64,000 nucleotides of DNA. Source: Saccharospirillum sp. MSK14-1. Its GTDB lineage: Bacteria; Pseudomonadota; Gammaproteobacteria; Pseudomonadales; Natronospirillaceae. Below the pieces are notes generated by a model that was given only the letters and a program-made list of their open reading frames with translations, ran no database searches and was not told the DNA's origin. Below are positions 8,195-19,181 of the stretch, in pieces (within the stretch, counting starts at the first letter, position 1; every line of letters starts with the position of its first letter). The position numbers were made by a program, and so were the translations under genes. The stretch lies in NCBI RefSeq assembly GCF_003054965.1, contig NZ_MIES01000033.1, positions 1,612,001-1,676,000 on the forward strand, given 5' to 3'.

Positions 8195-9145
8195 ATGCGC
8201 TTGATACTTGCTCCCATGGAAGGCCTGGCCGACCACTTTCTACGCCGCCTCATCACCGCCCAAGGCGGCTTCGACTGGGTGGTGTCGGAATTTGTTCGTG
8301 TGGTGGACCGTCCGCTGCCGGACAGCGTTTTCCATCGCGTTTGCCCGGAACTGTTGAATCAGGGCACAACCGTCAGCGGCACCCCGGTCCGAGTACAGCT
8401 GCTAGGCAATCACTTGGATGCCATGGCCGCCAATGCTCAAAAGGCCATCGAACTCGGCTCCCACGGTGTGGACCTTAACTTTGGCTGCCCCAGTAAAACG
8501 GTGAACCGCAGTCAAGGTGGCGCCATTTTGCTGCGTGAGCCGGAGACTCTCTTTCGAGTGGTTCGCTCAGTCCGCCAGGCTTTGCCGGCAGAGGTGGTCG
8601 TATCTGCCAAAATGCGACTGGGCTATGACGACGCCAGTCTGATGATTGAAAACGCTCAAGCCATTGAAAGCGCCGGCGCGACCGAATTGACGGTACACGC
8701 CCGCACCAAAGCCCAGGGTTATGCACCGCCGGCGCACTGGGACCAACTGGCGGACCTGGCGGAACACATCCGCTTGCCGCTGATCGCCAACGGCGATATC
8801 TGGACACCCGACGATTACCGACGCTGCACTAGCATCGTGGGTACTGAGGATGTGATGTTGGGACGAGGTGCCATTCGCAACCCGGATCTGGCCTTTCGAA
8901 TTCGGCAATCCAGCACCGCTGACACAACAAGCTGGCATCAACTGGCTCCGTTGATCGGTGAATTTTGGCAAGAAGTACGTCTCTCCATGCCGGAGCGTTA
9001 CTGCGCTGGCCGCCTTAAGCAATGGCTGAATCACTTACGACAGGTCCATCCCGAAGCCGAGCAACTGTGGCAACGGGTCAGAGGTGAAGCGGACATCCAA
9101 CGTCTGGACAATGACTTACGCAGCGCGGCCAAACTGGCAGCTTAA
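8195..9145 (+). CDS. dusC: tRNA-dihydrouridine(16) synthase DusC
   Basis: FMN-dependent enzyme of 316 residues that reduces a uridine in the tRNA D-loop, position 16 for DusC. The N terminus MRLILAPMEGLADHFLRR and the active-site stretch VDLNFGCPSKTVNRSQGG, with catalytic C98, are those of the DusC subfamily. The FMN-binding part follows with KMRLGYDD, ELTVHARTKAQGY and IANGDIW. DusA and DusB have different leading motifs, and the APMEGLAD opening favours DusC. The gene is transcribed alone, converging on the tRNA cluster, and its product could act on those tRNAs. Confidence 0.92.
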   Translation: MRLILAPMEGLADHFLRRLITAQGGFDWVVSEFVRVVDRPLPDSVFHRVCPELLNQGTTVSGTPVRVQLLGNHLDAMAANAQKAIELGSHGVDLNFGCPSKTVNRSQGGAILLREPETLFRVVRSVRQALPAEVVVSAKMRLGYDDASLMIENAQAIESAGATELTVHARTKAQGYAPPAHWDQLADLAEHIRLPLIANGDIWTPDDYRRCTSIVGTEDVMLGRGAIRNPDLAFRIRQSSTADTTSWHQLAPLIGEFWQEVRLSMPERYCAGRLKQWLNHLRQVHPEAEQLWQRVRGEADIQRLDNDLRSAAKLAA

Positions 9146-9182
9146 CGAGACGAGAAAACAGGAAACTAACGGGGAAAGGAAA

Positions 9183-9259
9183 TGGCGCGCCCGGCACGAT
9201 TCGAACGTGCGACCGCCTGGTTCGTAGCCAGGTACTCTATCCAGCTGAGCTACGGGCGC
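9183..9259 (-). tRNA. tRNA-Arg(ACG), copy 2
   Basis: A 77-nt cloverleaf on the minus strand. The 7-bp acceptor stem GCGCCCG/CGGGCGC is followed by discriminator G and an encoded CCA. The anticodon stem CCTGG/CCAGG holds ACG (complement of 9223-9225), which is read as ICG after A34 deamination. The T arm is GCACG-TTCGAAT-CGTGC. It is identical to the copy at 9337-9413. The gene lies downstream of csrA and tRNA-Ser, matching the ser/arg tRNA array behind csrA in enterobacteria. Confidence 0.97.
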
Positions 9260-9336
9260 GAAGTGCTTCGTCTTTAGGCTCTTTTGAAGCGAGAGCGTTA
9301 TCAACCCAACCTGAGTGGTCCAGTTGACCTTGAAAA

Positions 9337-9413
9337 TGGCGCGCCCGGCACGATTCGAACGTGCGACCGCCTGGTTCGTAGCCAGGTACTCTATCCAGCT
9401 GAGCTACGGGCGC
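9337..9413 (-). tRNA. tRNA-Arg(ACG), copy 1
   Basis: Same 77-nt sequence as 9183-9259, with anticodon ACG at the complement of 9377-9379 and an encoded CCA (complement of 9337-9339). The 77-base gap between the copies is not duplicated apart from the AAATGGCGCGCC border. The two copies are probably processed from one transcript with tRNA-Ser. Confidence 0.97.
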
Positions 9414-9495
9414 TTAACGCGATGACCGGTCAACGACCGATCATCGATTTTGCTGCGACAGTGTTCTTGAAATCAAGAAGCACTGAAAGAGCAAA

Positions 9496-9585
9496 TGGCG
9501 GAGAGAGAGGGATTCGAACCCTCGATGAGATTTCTCCCATACGCCCTTAGCAGGGGCGCGCCTTCAGCCACTCGGCCATCTCTCC
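9496..9585 (-). tRNA. tRNA-Ser(GCT)
   Basis: A 90-nt class II tRNA on the minus strand. The acceptor stem is GGAGAGA/TCTCTCC with discriminator G and encoded CCA. The anticodon stem CGCCC/GGGCG carries GCT (complement of 9549-9551). A long variable arm (GGGAGAAATCTC region) and T arm GAGGG-TTCGAAT-CCCTC are present. It reads AGC and AGU codons. It is first of the tRNA group downstream of csrA. Confidence 0.97.
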
Positions 9586-9699
9586 GAACAACGGCGCGCA
9601 TCTTACCACGTTATTTCCAAAATGAAAGGAAAAAACTCAATAAAATTAAGCGATTAGCTCAACTTATCCGGTAAGCGGCGGCAGCTAGAGATCCGAGGC

Positions 9700-9894
9700 T
9701 TAAACCTCTTCGTCACCTTCCGGCTGACCCATTTCGCGCTGAATGCGCTGATAGATTTCTTCGCGGTGCACTGCAACATCTTTGGGGGCATTCACACCAA
9801 TACGAACTTGATTCCCTTTGACGCCAAGCACGGTGACAGTGACTTCGTCACCCACCATCAGGGTTTCACCCACACGGCGAGTCAAAATAAGCAT
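9700..9894 (-). CDS. csrA: Carbon storage regulator CsrA/RsmA
   Basis: RNA-binding regulator of 64 residues. The homodimer binds GGA-containing hairpins in mRNA leaders and controls translation and decay. The N terminus [18 protein letters not shown] and the RNA-contact stretch [14 protein letters not shown] around 39-53, with the conserved R44 position, are diagnostic. AGGAG lies eight bases upstream of the ATG. The gene follows alaS and lysC on the same strand and is followed by tRNA-Ser, the order conserved in many gammaproteobacteria. A 207-base gap to lysC suggests its own promoter. Confidence 0.97.
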   Translation of the reverse strand: MLILTRRVGETLMVGDEVTVTVLGVKGNQVRIGVNAPKDVAVHREEIYQRIQREMGQPEGDEEV

Positions 9895-10101
9895 CGAATA
9901 TCTCCTAAGTTATCTGGAACTTCTCATTATCCAGCTCTCGTCAGGTTCGCCATCTGCCATTAGTCGCATTGACCAATGCCCGAAACGTCCCCGCGAAAAG
10001 ACCACTTACACCTAACAATGGCCGACTCAATTTCAGTCGAACCACAATGCCGATCGGGGCAGCGAACGGCACTGTTTCTTAATCCTTAATGCTGAGAAAC
10101 C

Positions 10102-11334
10102 TTAGCGGCTTTCTGCAGGCTCATCCAGTTCGAATGCTGAATGGAGGGCACGCACTGCCAATTCAAGGTATTTTTCAGCAATCACAACCGACACCTTAAT
10201 CTCTGAGGTGGAGATCATCTGGATGTTGATGTTCTCGGCTGCGAGTGTATCGAACATTTTCGATGCCACGCCGGCGTGTGAGCGCATGCCCACGCCAACG
10301 ATTGAGACTTTGCCAATCGCTGAATCGCCGCGCACTTCGCGTGCCCCCAGATCATTGGCAACTTCGCTCAGCACCTGCTGAACGCGCTCGTAATCGTTGC
10401 GATGTACGGTGAAGGTGAAGTCGGTGGTGTTATCGGCGGCCACGTTCTGGACAATCATATCGACTTCGATATTCGCCGCGCTCACCGGTCCCAGAATACG
10501 ACTGGCAACGCCCGGGATATCGGGAACACCCAGAACGGTCAGCTTGGCTTCGTCCCGATTGAAGGCAATGCCTGAAATGACGGGCTGTTCCATCTTGCTC
10601 TCTTCCTCCAGCGTAATCAGAGTACCGGGGCCGTCTTCAAAGCTGGACAGCACGCGCAGCGGCACATTGTATTTGCCTGCAAATTCGACCGAACGGATCT
10701 GCAGCACCTTCGACCCGAGACTGGCCATTTCCAGCATTTCTTCAAAGGTGATTTGCTCCAGACGACGGGCACTGTCAACCACACGTGGATCGGTGGTATA
10801 GACGCCATCAACATCTGTATAGATTCGGCATTCATCGGCTTTCAGGGCCGCCGCCAACGCAACCGCGGTGGTATCGGAACCACCCCGGCCCAGCGTGGTG
10901 GTATTACCCAGCTCATCAACACCCTGAAAGCCAGCAACCACCAACACACGGCCGGCTTTGAGGTCTTTCTGCATGGCATCGACGTCGATGTGCCGAATGC
11001 GAGCTTTGGTATGAGCGCTGTCGGTCAGAATGCGTACCTGATCGCCCGTATAGGAACGCGCCGCGCAACCGCGCTTATGCAGCGCCATGGTCAACAAAGC
11101 GATGGTGACTTGCTCGCCCGTCGACAACAGCACATCCATCTCACGAGGATTGGGTTGCTCGGTGACCCCTTTCGCCAGGTCGACCAGACGATTGGTTTCA
11201 CCACTCATCGCAGAGACGACCACAATGATGTCGTCACCGGCATCGCGAGCGGCTTTTACTTTATCGGCGACGTGTTCGATGCGCTCGACCGAACCGACTG
11301 ATGTGCCGCCGTACTTATGAACGTATAACGCCAT
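10102..11334 (-). CDS. lysC: Aspartate kinase
   Basis: Enzyme of 410 residues that phosphorylates aspartate, the first step to lysine, threonine, methionine and diaminopimelate. The kinase domain begins with VHKYGGTSVG and carries GRGGSDTTAVALAAAL and YTDVDGVYTTDPR motifs. Two C-terminal ACT domains (from about 265) give feedback control; ISTSEIKVSVVI belongs to the second. The length and single-domain kinase match the Pseudomonas-type LysC rather than the bifunctional enzymes fused to homoserine dehydrogenase. It lies 48 bases after alaS on the same strand. An internal start for a separate beta subunit is known in Bacillus but is not evident here. Confidence 0.95.
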   Translation of the reverse strand: MALYVHKYGGTSVGSVERIEHVADKVKAARDAGDDIIVVVSAMSGETNRLVDLAKGVTEQPNPREMDVLLSTGEQVTIALLTMALHKRGCAARSYTGDQVRILTDSAHTKARIRHIDVDAMQKDLKAGRVLVVAGFQGVDELGNTTTLGRGGSDTTAVALAAALKADECRIYTDVDGVYTTDPRVVDSARRLEQITFEEMLEMASLGSKVLQIRSVEFAGKYNVPLRVLSSFEDGPGTLITLEEESKMEQPVISGIAFNRDEAKLTVLGVPDIPGVASRILGPVSAANIEVDMIVQNVAADNTTDFTFTVHRNDYERVQQVLSEVANDLGAREVRGDSAIGKVSIVGVGMRSHAGVASKMFDTLAAENINIQMISTSEIKVSVVIAEKYLELAVRALHSAFELDEPAESR

Positions 11335-11382
11335 CCGTTTCGTTCCCGACTGCAGGATGCTGTTTCAGGCTGAGCAACTTGC

Positions 11383-13986
11383 TCAGCCCAGTTGTTGTTC
11401 GACCCAGGCTGGCACTGACGCCAGCGCATCGGCCAGTTTTTCCGGCTCGCTGCCGCCAGCCATGGCCATATCCGGTTTACCGCCGCCCTTACCGCCAACC
11501 TGGCTGGCGACCTGGTTCACCAGGTCACCGGCTTTCAGGCGACCGATACTGTCTTTCGTCACACCGGCGGCTAACTGCACTTTTCCGTCATTGACCGCCG
11601 CCAAGACGATGGCCGCTGTCTGCAGTTTGTCTTTCAACTGATCGAGCGTGGTCCGCAAAGTTTTTGCATCGGCGCCATCGAGTACCGCCGCCAACACCTT
11701 GATACCACCAATCTCTACCGCACTGGCGGCCAAGTCCGTTCCGGCACTGGAAGCAAGCTTGGTTTTCAGTTGTTCAACCGTACGTTCCAGTTCACGCACA
11801 CGCTGCTGCGCCTGCGATGCTCGATCAACCACCTGGTCGGCACCGGTCTTAAAGACAGCCGATACCTGATCCAGGCGATCTTCTTGCAGATGAACGTCTG
11901 CCAGAGCATAAGGGCCGGCAACGGCTTCAATGCGACGCACACCGGAAGCGATACCGGTTTCTGAGACCAGGCGCACCAGACCAATATCACCGGTCCGACG
12001 AACGTGCGTACCTCCGCAAAGCTCGATGGAGTAGTTGTCGACACCCATGGTCAACACCCGGACTTCGTCATCGTATTTCTCACCAAACAACGCCATGGCA
12101 CCTTTCGCCTTGGCTTGCTCGATGGGCATCAATTCTGTGCTCACCTCGGTGTTGGCAAACACCTGCTCGTTGACGCGCTGTTCGATCAGACGCAATTCCT
12201 TGGCTGTAACAGCCTCCAGGTGAGAGAAGTCAAAACGCAGTTTGTCGTAAGTCACTAACGAGCCACGCTGCTGAACGTGATCGCCCAGGACTTCGCGCAA
12301 GGCCGCATGCAGCAAGTGCGTCGCACTGTGATGACGCATGGTGTTTTCACGTTCAGCGCGCGCCACAGTCGCCTGTAAGGTGTCGCCCAATGTCACCGAA
12401 CCGGATTGCACCCGAACTTGATGAAGATGATGGCCTTGCAGCTTGGTGCAATCGTCAACCACGATCTCAACGCCCGCTGCGCTCAATTGACCATGGTCGC
12501 CAATCTGGCCACCCGACTCTGCGTAAAATGGGGTGCGATCCAGAATAATGACGCCATCATCGCCAGCGTTCAGCTGGTCCACGGACTCACCGGTTTGCAG
12601 CAATTTAATGACCCGGCCTTCACCCACCAGACTGTCGTAACCGAGGAAGTCGGTGCTGCCAGGCAATTGCAGATCCAGGTCTTTGTCCATCCGGAATTTA
12701 CTGGCCGAACGTGCGCGCTGTCGCTGCGCCTCCATCTGCTCTTCGAAACCGGCCATGTCGATTTCAAGATCGCGTTCACGCGCGACGTCGGCGGTCAAAT
12801 CAGCCGGGAAGCCGTAGGTATCGTACAGACGAAACACCAGTTCACCGGGCAGCGTTTTGCCGCTGAGCTCAGCAATGCCCGTCTCGAGTACCTGCATGCC
12901 ATTATCGAGCGTGCGGGCAAACTGCTCTTCCTCCAGCAAAATCACTTTCTGCAAATGCTCTTTCATGCTGAGCAACTGCGGATAGGCTTCACCCATCTCC
13001 TGGCCCAGTGCATCAATCAATTGATGGAAGAAGGGCTGGTTCTGGCCCAACTTATAACCATGACGAATGGCGCGACGCATAATACGGCGCAGCACATAGC
13101 CACGGCCTTCATTCGACGGCACCACGCCGTCGATAATCAAAAACGCTGTTGAACGGATATGGTCAGCAATCACCCGAAGGGAACGGTTTTCAACGTCATC
13201 ACAACCGGTGACGTCCATCACTGCGCGAATCAGGTTCTGAAACAGATCGATTTCGTAGTTGGAATGCACGTGCTGCAGTACCGCCGCCAGGCGCTCTAAG
13301 CCCATGCCGGTGTCGATGGATGGGCGCGGCAACGGCGTGCGAGTACCATCGGCTGCCTGATCAAACTGCATGAACACCAGGTTCCAGATTTCGATGTAAC
13401 GATCGAGATCATCATCCGGGCTGCCCGGAGGACCGCCCGGCACTTCCGGGCCGTGGTCATAGAAAATTTCTGAGGACGGACCGCAAGGTCCGGTATCGCC
13501 CATGGACCAGAAGTTATCTTTCTCGCCCAGTCGCGACAGGCGATCGGCCGGCACGCCGATTTCGTTGATCCAGATATCCGCCGCTTCGTCGTCATCGTGA
13601 TAGACCGTCACCCACAAGCGTTCTTTGGGCAGACCCAGCTCCTGAGTCAGGAATGTCCACGCAAAACGGATGGCATCATGCTTAAAGTAATCGCCAAAAC
13701 TGAAGTTACCCAGCATTTCGAAGAAGGTGTGGTGGCGAGCGGTATAGCCGACATTTTCCAGGTCGTTATGCTTACCGCCAGCGCGCACGCAGCGCTGAGA
13801 CGTGACAGCACGGCTGTAGGAACGCTTGTCCTGGCCCAAGAATACGTCTTTAAAGGGCACCATACCGGCGTTGGTGAACAACAAGGTCGGATCATTGCCC
13901 GGTACCAGAGAACCACTCTCTACTTCGGCATGGCCCTGGCTGACAAAATAATCGAGGAAGCGTCGGCGTATTTCAGAAGTCTTCAT
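11383..13986 (-). CDS. alaS: Alanine-tRNA ligase
   Basis: Cytoplasmic class II synthetase of 867 residues, a normal length. The catalytic core occupies the first 240 residues, with the ATP-binding stretches near [11 protein letters not shown] and [13 protein letters not shown] (165-177). The editing domain that clears Ser- and Gly-tRNA holds the zinc-ligand motifs HSATHLLH and [11 protein letters not shown] coiled coil and the C-Ala domain with [15 protein letters not shown] finish the protein. The gene lies downstream of recA-recX and upstream of lysC-csrA on the same strand, a widespread gammaproteobacterial order. Confidence 0.97.
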   Translation of the reverse strand: MKTSEIRRRFLDYFVSQGHAEVESGSLVPGNDPTLLFTNAGMVPFKDVFLGQDKRSYSRAVTSQRCVRAGGKHNDLENVGYTARHHTFFEMLGNFSFGDYFKHDAIRFAWTFLTQELGLPKERLWVTVYHDDDEAADIWINEIGVPADRLSRLGEKDNFWSMGDTGPCGPSSEIFYDHGPEVPGGPPGSPDDDLDRYIEIWNLVFMQFDQAADGTRTPLPRPSIDTGMGLERLAAVLQHVHSNYEIDLFQNLIRAVMDVTGCDDVENRSLRVIADHIRSTAFLIIDGVVPSNEGRGYVLRRIMRRAIRHGYKLGQNQPFFHQLIDALGQEMGEAYPQLLSMKEHLQKVILLEEEQFARTLDNGMQVLETGIAELSGKTLPGELVFRLYDTYGFPADLTADVARERDLEIDMAGFEEQMEAQRQRARSASKFRMDKDLDLQLPGSTDFLGYDSLVGEGRVIKLLQTGESVDQLNAGDDGVIILDRTPFYAESGGQIGDHGQLSAAGVEIVVDDCTKLQGHHLHQVRVQSGSVTLGDTLQATVARAERENTMRHHSATHLLHAALREVLGDHVQQRGSLVTYDKLRFDFSHLEAVTAKELRLIEQRVNEQVFANTEVSTELMPIEQAKAKGAMALFGEKYDDEVRVLTMGVDNYSIELCGGTHVRRTGDIGLVRLVSETGIASGVRRIEAVAGPYALADVHLQEDRLDQVSAVFKTGADQVVDRASQAQQRVRELERTVEQLKTKLASSAGTDLAASAVEIGGIKVLAAVLDGADAKTLRTTLDQLKDKLQTAAIVLAAVNDGKVQLAAGVTKDSIGRLKAGDLVNQVASQVGGKGGGKPDMAMAGGSEPEKLADALASVPAWVEQQLG

Positions 13987-14054
13987 TGTCTAACTTGCGT
14001 CCTTTACCGCACCGGTCGCGTGCCCTGCTTGTTGGACCGCACCTTGGAAAAGAG

Positions 14055-14094
14055 TGACAAAACGACTGGCTGTCTTGCAAAAATGCAGTCGTTT
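14055..14094 (-). terminator. Possible terminator after recX
   Basis: AAACGACTG (14060-14068) and CAGTCGTTT (14086-14094) form a 9-bp stem with a 17-base loop. Read on the minus strand the hairpin ends in TTTTG. The long loop weakens the call. Confidence 0.45.
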
Positions 14095-14167
14095 CAAAGG
14101 GCGCTAATGTTACACAGAAGGTTCTGAGGACACCAGTAGACTAGGGGTTTTGAGGCGATAAAAGGGG

Positions 14168-14644
14168 TTAATCGACGAACTCAAAATCGTCACTGGAGGG
14201 CGTTTCACGCAATTGAGACAGAACGTTTCGTACGCATTCGCCATCGAAGCCGCGATAAGCCAGGAATCGTGCCAGGCGCGCTTGAACCTTAGGTTGAGAC
14301 GGATCGTCACGGCCTAACTTACGAGTGGCCACATCCAACGCCAATTTGTACCAGTCAACATCGGATTCCGCCAATTGGGATTCCATGGCTTCAGCGATGC
14401 CCTTCTGTCGCGCTTCGTGACGAATGCGAATGGGGCCACGATTGCGCTCCAGCTGACTGCGAAAGAAGGCTTCAGCAAAGCGCTGATCGTCCTGCAGCCC
14501 TTGTTCCATCAGGCGATCCAGAGCCTCAGTTATGGCTTCTGGCTGGTCCGGAAAGCGCTGTTCAAGCTTGCGCGCCAATTCGACACGACTGTGTTCGCGA
14601 CGAGCCAAAAGATTTAACGCGGAATTCCAGGGAGTATCAGCCAT
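14168..14644 (-). CDS. recX: Regulatory protein RecX
   Basis: Protein of 158 residues that binds RecA filaments and limits their growth and ATPase activity. The tandem three-helix repeats typical of RecX are visible, with ALNLLARREHSRVELARKLEQR at the start and GLQDDQRFAEAFFRSQLERNRGP in the middle. The last repeat ends in LARFLAYRGFDGECVRNVL. It begins 50 bases after the recA stop on the same strand, so it is probably expressed from recA read-through and is SOS-inducible. Confidence 0.93.
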   Translation of the reverse strand: MADTPWNSALNLLARREHSRVELARKLEQRFPDQPEAITEALDRLMEQGLQDDQRFAEAFFRSQLERNRGPIRIRHEARQKGIAEAMESQLAESDVDWYKLALDVATRKLGRDDPSQPKVQARLARFLAYRGFDGECVRNVLSQLRETPSSDDFEFVD

Positions 14645-14694
14645 AGCAACCAGCGCGCGGGCGGCAGCGATTACCGCCCGCGTGCACTATCGAG

Positions 14695-15753
14695 TCACGC
14701 TTCGATTTGAGGTTTGTCAGCGCCTTCCGGCTTATCAGCCGCTTCAGCGTCATCCGGTGCTTTGTTGGTCACCAGGTAGGCTTCACGAATCTTGGCTTCG
14801 ATGGCCTGCGCCACTTCTGGATTATCTTCCAGATACTTAGCGGCATTGGCCTTACCCTGACCGATCTTATCGCCTTGGTAGCTGTACCAGGCACCCGACT
14901 TTTCAACTAGTCCCAGCTTAACGCCCAGGTCGATGACCTCACCCATATGGTAAATACCCTTACCATAGTGAATCTGGAATTCAGCCTGTTTGAACGGTGG
15001 CGCCACCTTGTTCTTGACCACCTTGACACGGGTTTCAGAACCCACAACCTCGTCACCTTCTTTGATGGTGCCGGTGCGGCGAATATCGAGGCGAACAGAC
15101 GAATAGAATTTCAGCGCATTACCACCGGTGGTGGTTTCCGGGCTGCCGAACATCACACCGATCTTCATACGAATCTGGTTAATAAAGATCACCAGACAGT
15201 TTGCGGACTTAATATTACCGGTGATCTTACGCAGCGCCTGGGACATCAAACGGGCCTGCAACCCCACGTGCATATCGCCCATTTCACCTTCAATTTCAGC
15301 CTTAGGTACCAAGGCTGCTACTGAGTCGATCACGATGACGTCAACCGCATTGGAGCGAACCAGCATGTCGGCAATTTCGAGCGCCTGCTCACCGGTATCG
15401 GGCTGAGACACCAGCAGGTCGTCGACGTTAACACCCAGCTTGTTGGCGTAGGATGGATCCAGTGCATGCTCAGCGTCGACAAACGCACAGGTGCCACCCG
15501 CCTTCTGAGCTTCCGCCACAACTTGCAGCGTCAAGGTGGTTTTGCCTGAGGCTTCCGGGCCGTAAATTTCCACAACCCGGCCTTTTGGCAAACCGCCAAT
15601 GCCCAATGCGATATCCAGCCCCAGGGAGCCAGTGGAGATCGACGGCACCGATACGTGCTTCTGGTCGCCCATACGCATCACTGAACCTTTGCCGAACTGA
15701 CGTTCGATCTGGCTTAACGCGGCGGATAACGCTTTCTCTTTATTGGTGTCCAT
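14695..15753 (-). CDS. recA: Recombinase RecA
   Basis: DNA-dependent ATPase of 352 residues that drives homologous strand exchange and triggers LexA cleavage. Walker [10 protein letters not shown] is at 65-73, and the L2 DNA-binding loop region follows [28 protein letters not shown]. The start at 15753 is chosen because AGGGGGA lies nearby and [13 protein letters not shown] is the usual family beginning; an upstream in-frame extension to 15798 is not supported. The C terminus is acidic with a short repeat of [12 protein letters not shown] LexA box lies 50 bases upstream. Confidence 0.98.
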   Translation of the reverse strand: MDTNKEKALSAALSQIERQFGKGSVMRMGDQKHVSVPSISTGSLGLDIALGIGGLPKGRVVEIYGPEASGKTTLTLQVVAEAQKAGGTCAFVDAEHALDPSYANKLGVNVDDLLVSQPDTGEQALEIADMLVRSNAVDVIVIDSVAALVPKAEIEGEMGDMHVGLQARLMSQALRKITGNIKSANCLVIFINQIRMKIGVMFGSPETTTGGNALKFYSSVRLDIRRTGTIKEGDEVVGSETRVKVVKNKVAPPFKQAEFQIHYGKGIYHMGEVIDLGVKLGLVEKSGAWYSYQGDKIGQGKANAAKYLEDNPEVAQAIEAKIREAYLVTNKAPDDAEAADKPEGADKPQIEA

Positions 15754-15802
15754 GGTGTTCCCCCTGAGGCTGTCGACGGGTGTCAGACTCGCCAACACCT
15801 TT

Positions 15803-15822
15803 TACTGTATGAATGAACAGTA
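15803..15822 (-). promoter_or_regulatory. LexA-binding site (SOS box) of recA
   Basis: TACTGTATGAATGAACAGTA contains the perfect CTGT-N8-ACAG core at 15805-15820. It ends 50 bases upstream of the recA start codon, the usual place for repression by LexA. No other sequence with this core and a matching promoter position was noticed in the window. Confidence 0.92.
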
Positions 15823-15853
15823 TTCTGGCACAGGTCGCCCCGCACCGACAAGT

Positions 15854-16348
15854 TCAATTTTCGTTAGCTAACCGTTCCAACAAACCCGATAAGGCGGCGC
15901 GGACCGTTTGCTCACGAACCGCAGCGCGATCTCCATCAAACTGAAAGCATTCTGCGTGGGTTTGCTGGGCCAATGCCCAGCCGATCCAAACCATTCCGAC
16001 CGGTTTTTCCACACTGCCGCCACCCGGTCCGGCAACACCGGTCACCGCGACAGCGTAGTCAACGCCCGCCTGACGCTGACCCGCTTCAGCCATGGCGCGC
16101 ACGACTCGTTCGCTGACAGCGCCATCCTGTTCAATGGCCTGAGCAGGCACACCCAACGCCTGTTTAAGTTCGTTGGAGTAAGTCACCCAACCGCCTTCAA
16201 ACCAATCCGAACTGCCGGCTTGATCCGTGACCCCTGCAGCGATCAGACCACCGGTGCAGCTCTCCACGGTCGCCAGCCGTCCGCCAACCGACAGCAGGTG
16301 TTGCGCAATTCGAACAATGATCTGTTCGTCGTGGGTCATACGTTTCAT
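15854..16348 (-). CDS. pncC: Nicotinamide-nucleotide amidohydrolase, CinA C-terminal family
   Basis: Protein of 164 residues with only the CinA C-terminal domain, which deamidates nicotinamide mononucleotide to recycle NAD breakdown products. The motifs [31 protein letters not shown] and [19 protein letters not shown] are characteristic. The start is uncertain: ATG at 16348, or ATG at 16339 preceded by GGATGA, both fit; a frame reaching 16405 would run to within 5 bases of the divergent mutS start. The gene sits next to recA, as the cinA-type gene does in many bacteria, and it may share the recA region. Confidence 0.88.
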   Translation of the reverse strand: MKRMTHDEQIIVRIAQHLLSVGGRLATVESCTGGLIAAGVTDQAGSSDWFEGGWVTYSNELKQALGVPAQAIEQDGAVSERVVRAMAEAGQRQAGVDYAVAVTGVAGPGGGSVEKPVGMVWIGWALAQQTHAECFQFDGDRAAVREQTVRAALSGLLERLANEN

Positions 16349-16410
16349 CCCGACACCGATTCGAATACCATGAGCGGCTCTTTTCAGACCAACCAAGAAT
16401 CCCAAGCCGC

Positions 16411-19032
16411 ATGTCGCAAACCGCCAGTAAAAATCAACACACCCCTATGATGCAACAGTACCTGAAGATCAAAGGTCAGCATCCGGACGATCTGGTGTTT
16501 TATCGCATGGGCGATTTTTACGAGCTGTTCTACGGCGATGCCAAAGAGGCCGCACGACTGCTCGATATCACCCTGACGCAACGCGGCCAAAGCGCCGGCG
16601 AGCCCATTCCCATGGCCGGCATTCCGTACCACTCGGCCGAAGGCTATATCGGCCGGCTGGTTCGCCAAGGCCATACGGTTGCCATCGCCGAACAAATTGG
16701 CGATCCCGCTGCGGCCAAAGGTCCGGTTGAACGTAAAGTGGTGCGCATCCTGACACCCGGCACCTTAAGCGATGAAGCGTTTTTGAACGATCGCCAGGAA
16801 AGCCTGTTGGTTGCGTTAATCGAACGTGATAAGGGTTTCGGTCTGGCCGCTCTGGATATGGCCTCTGGCCGGTTTACGGTGCAATTGCTCAGTAGTCAGG
16901 AAGCGCTCATAGCCGAACTGGAACGCCTGCGTCCGAGCGAATTACTGTTACCCGAAGACGACCCTGCACCTGAATTGTCGACCCGCACGGCCATGCGCCA
17001 TCAACCCGTCTGGTTGTTTGATCTCGATTCCGCCCGCGAACGCCTGACCACTCAGTTAGGCACGCGAGATCTCAGCGGTTTCGGCGTTGAGGATATGCCG
17101 CTGGCATTGCGTGCGGCGGGCTGCCTGCTGACCTACGCCAGCGACATGCAAAAAAGCACGCTGCCACACATTCGCGCGATCCTGCCCGAACGTCACGACG
17201 ACTCTGTCATTCTCGATGCCGCCTCGCGCCGCAATCTGGAAATCGACCTCAACGTGCGCGGCGAAGAAGACAACACCCTCTTTCAATTGATGGACCACTG
17301 CGCCACTGCCATGGGCAGCCGTCAATTACGGCGCTGGCTGGGAAGGCCGTTGCGCAACCGCGACGAACTGCGCCAACGCCAGCACGCGATAGCAACCTTA
17401 CTCGACGACTTTGCGTTTGAAAGCATCGCGGCCTTACTCAAACCCATCGGTGACATCGAACGCGTGCTGTCGCGCGTCGCTCTGGGTTCGGCGCGACCAC
17501 GCGACCTGGTGCGTCTGCGCGAAGCCATGACGCAATTGCCGTTGCTGCAAACCGATCTGGCTGCGCTCGATTCCCCGCGCCTGAAACAGCTCGCTGAAGC
17601 GCTGCACGAGCAACCGCATTGGCAAGATGTACTCGGTCGCGCGCTCATCGACAACCCACCGGTGGTGATTCGCGATGGCGGCGTCATCGCGCCGGGATTC
17701 GACGACGAACTGGACGAACTGCGGGGCATCGACTCCAACGCCAGCGACTTTCTGCTGCAACTGGAAAAACAGGAACGCGAGCGCACTGGCCTGCCAACGC
17801 TCAAGGTCGGCTACAACCGGGTGCACGGTTATTACATCGAAATCAGCAAAGCCCAGGCGCGCGAAGCCCCAACCGATTACATCCGTCGTCAAACACTGAA
17901 AAACGCCGAACGTTTTATCACGCCCGAACTCAAGCAATACGAAGACAAGGCACTGAGCGCCAAAAGCCGGGCTTTGGCGCGGGAAAAATTTCTCTATGAG
18001 GCGTTGGTCCAGGAACTGGCTGACGATCTGGCCAACCTGCAAAGCATGGCTCACGCGCTGGCCGAACTCGACACCCTGGTGTGTCTGGCCAACTGTGCGG
18101 ACCGCTTTAATTGGAACGCGCCCGAGCTGACCGATGCGGCTGAACTGCACATCAGTGAAGGTCGTCACCCGGTCGTCGAAGCCGTCACCGACAGCCCCTT
18201 TGTGCCCAATGATCTGACACTCGACAGCGACGTTAGCACGCTGGTGATTACCGGTCCGAATATGGGCGGTAAAAGTACTTTTATGCGTCAGGCTGCGGTG
18301 ATTGCCCTGCTCGGCCATATAGGCAGCTTCGTTCCCGCCTCTGCCGCTCGCATTGGCAATATTGACCGCATCTTCACGCGCATGGGGTCTTCGGACGACA
18401 TCGCTGGTGGCCGCTCAACCTTTATGGTGGAAATGACCGAAACCGCCAACATTCTGCACAACGCCACCCCGAACAGCCTGGTCATCATGGACGAAGTGGG
18501 GCGCGGTACCTCAACCTTCGATGGTCTGTCACTGGCCTGGGCAGCCGCCTCAGAACTGGCCAGCCGCCAGCGGGCACTAACGCTCTTTGCTACCCACTAT
18601 TTTGAAATGACAGCCCTGCCTGATCACTACGAAAACGCGCGCAATCTGCACCTGGATGCAACCGAGCACGACGACCGCCTGGTATTTTTGCACCGCGTTC
18701 AACCCGGTCCAGCCAGCCAGAGTTTCGGTATTCAGGTGGCCCGTTTGGCGGGTGTGCCCGGCGGCGTTATTGATGCGGCTCGCAGCAAGTTATCGGAACT
18801 TGAAGGTGGCCCAAGCGTCTCATCAGTGTCCAACGGCGCACCCACGATGACACCGCCGAAGGCTGCCGTTCAGGACACACCGTTGCAAAACGATTTATTC
18901 GCAAGTGCGCCGCATCCGTTACTCGAAGCGCTGGAACAACTCGATCTGAATGGCATGACACCGCTGGAAGCCCTGAACTGGCTGCACGAGCAACAACACA
19001 CACTGAAAGACAAAAACCGACGCGTCAAATAA
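16411..19032 (+). CDS. mutS: DNA mismatch repair protein MutS
   Basis: Protein of 873 residues that recognises mismatches and small loops and recruits MutL. The N-terminal domain carries the mismatch-contact motif [14 protein letters not shown], with the Phe-x-Glu wedge in DFYEL. The C-terminal ATPase has Walker [10 protein letters not shown] at 615-623, Walker [14 protein letters not shown] and the downstream FATHYFEM signature. The tail ends with a short helix-loop region as in MutS1. It is transcribed divergently from pncC with only about 60 bases between the genes, so the promoters overlap. Confidence 0.98.
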   Translation: MSQTASKNQHTPMMQQYLKIKGQHPDDLVFYRMGDFYELFYGDAKEAARLLDITLTQRGQSAGEPIPMAGIPYHSAEGYIGRLVRQGHTVAIAEQIGDPAAAKGPVERKVVRILTPGTLSDEAFLNDRQESLLVALIERDKGFGLAALDMASGRFTVQLLSSQEALIAELERLRPSELLLPEDDPAPELSTRTAMRHQPVWLFDLDSARERLTTQLGTRDLSGFGVEDMPLALRAAGCLLTYASDMQKSTLPHIRAILPERHDDSVILDAASRRNLEIDLNVRGEEDNTLFQLMDHCATAMGSRQLRRWLGRPLRNRDELRQRQHAIATLLDDFAFESIAALLKPIGDIERVLSRVALGSARPRDLVRLREAMTQLPLLQTDLAALDSPRLKQLAEALHEQPHWQDVLGRALIDNPPVVIRDGGVIAPGFDDELDELRGIDSNASDFLLQLEKQERERTGLPTLKVGYNRVHGYYIEISKAQAREAPTDYIRRQTLKNAERFITPELKQYEDKALSAKSRALAREKFLYEALVQELADDLANLQSMAHALAELDTLVCLANCADRFNWNAPELTDAAELHISEGRHPVVEAVTDSPFVPNDLTLDSDVSTLVITGPNMGGKSTFMRQAAVIALLGHIGSFVPASAARIGNIDRIFTRMGSSDDIAGGRSTFMVEMTETANILHNATPNSLVIMDEVGRGTSTFDGLSLAWAAASELASRQRALTLFATHYFEMTALPDHYENARNLHLDATEHDDRLVFLHRVQPGPASQSFGIQVARLAGVPGGVIDAARSKLSELEGGPSVSSVSNGAPTMTPPKAAVQDTPLQNDLFASAPHPLLEALEQLDLNGMTPLEALNWLHEQQHTLKDKNRRVK

Positions 19033-19039
19033 GAACGAT

Positions 19040-19070
19040 ACTCAATACTTAGAGTAAATTGAGTTTTTAT
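19040..19070 (+). terminator. Possible terminator after mutS
   Basis: ACTCAAT (19040-19046) pairs with ATTGAGT (19058-19064), with an 11-base loop and a TTTTTATT tail, starting 8 bases past the mutS stop. The stem is AT-rich and short, so termination may be partial. Confidence 0.5.
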
Positions 19071-19114
19071 TCCTCCAGGCGATAAAAAACTGGCCTTTTC
19101 GTCTTAGTGGCGGC

Positions 19115-19143
19115 TTGAGAGGGCTTGGGGGTATCACTAGAAT
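19115..19143 (+). promoter_or_regulatory. Sigma-70 promoter of fdxA
   Basis: TTGAGA (19115-19120) and TAGAAT (19138-19143) are 17 bases apart, and the -10 box ends 38 bases before the fdxA ATG. This is one of the clearer promoters in the window. Confidence 0.7.
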
Positions 19144-19181
19144 ACGCACACCTTACGAATTCGATTGGGGAGAGTCGTTGC

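Noticed and set aside
17434..18318. Open frame of 294 codons on the minus strand
   Set aside because: It is antisense to the middle of mutS, whose motifs in the sense frame are unambiguous.
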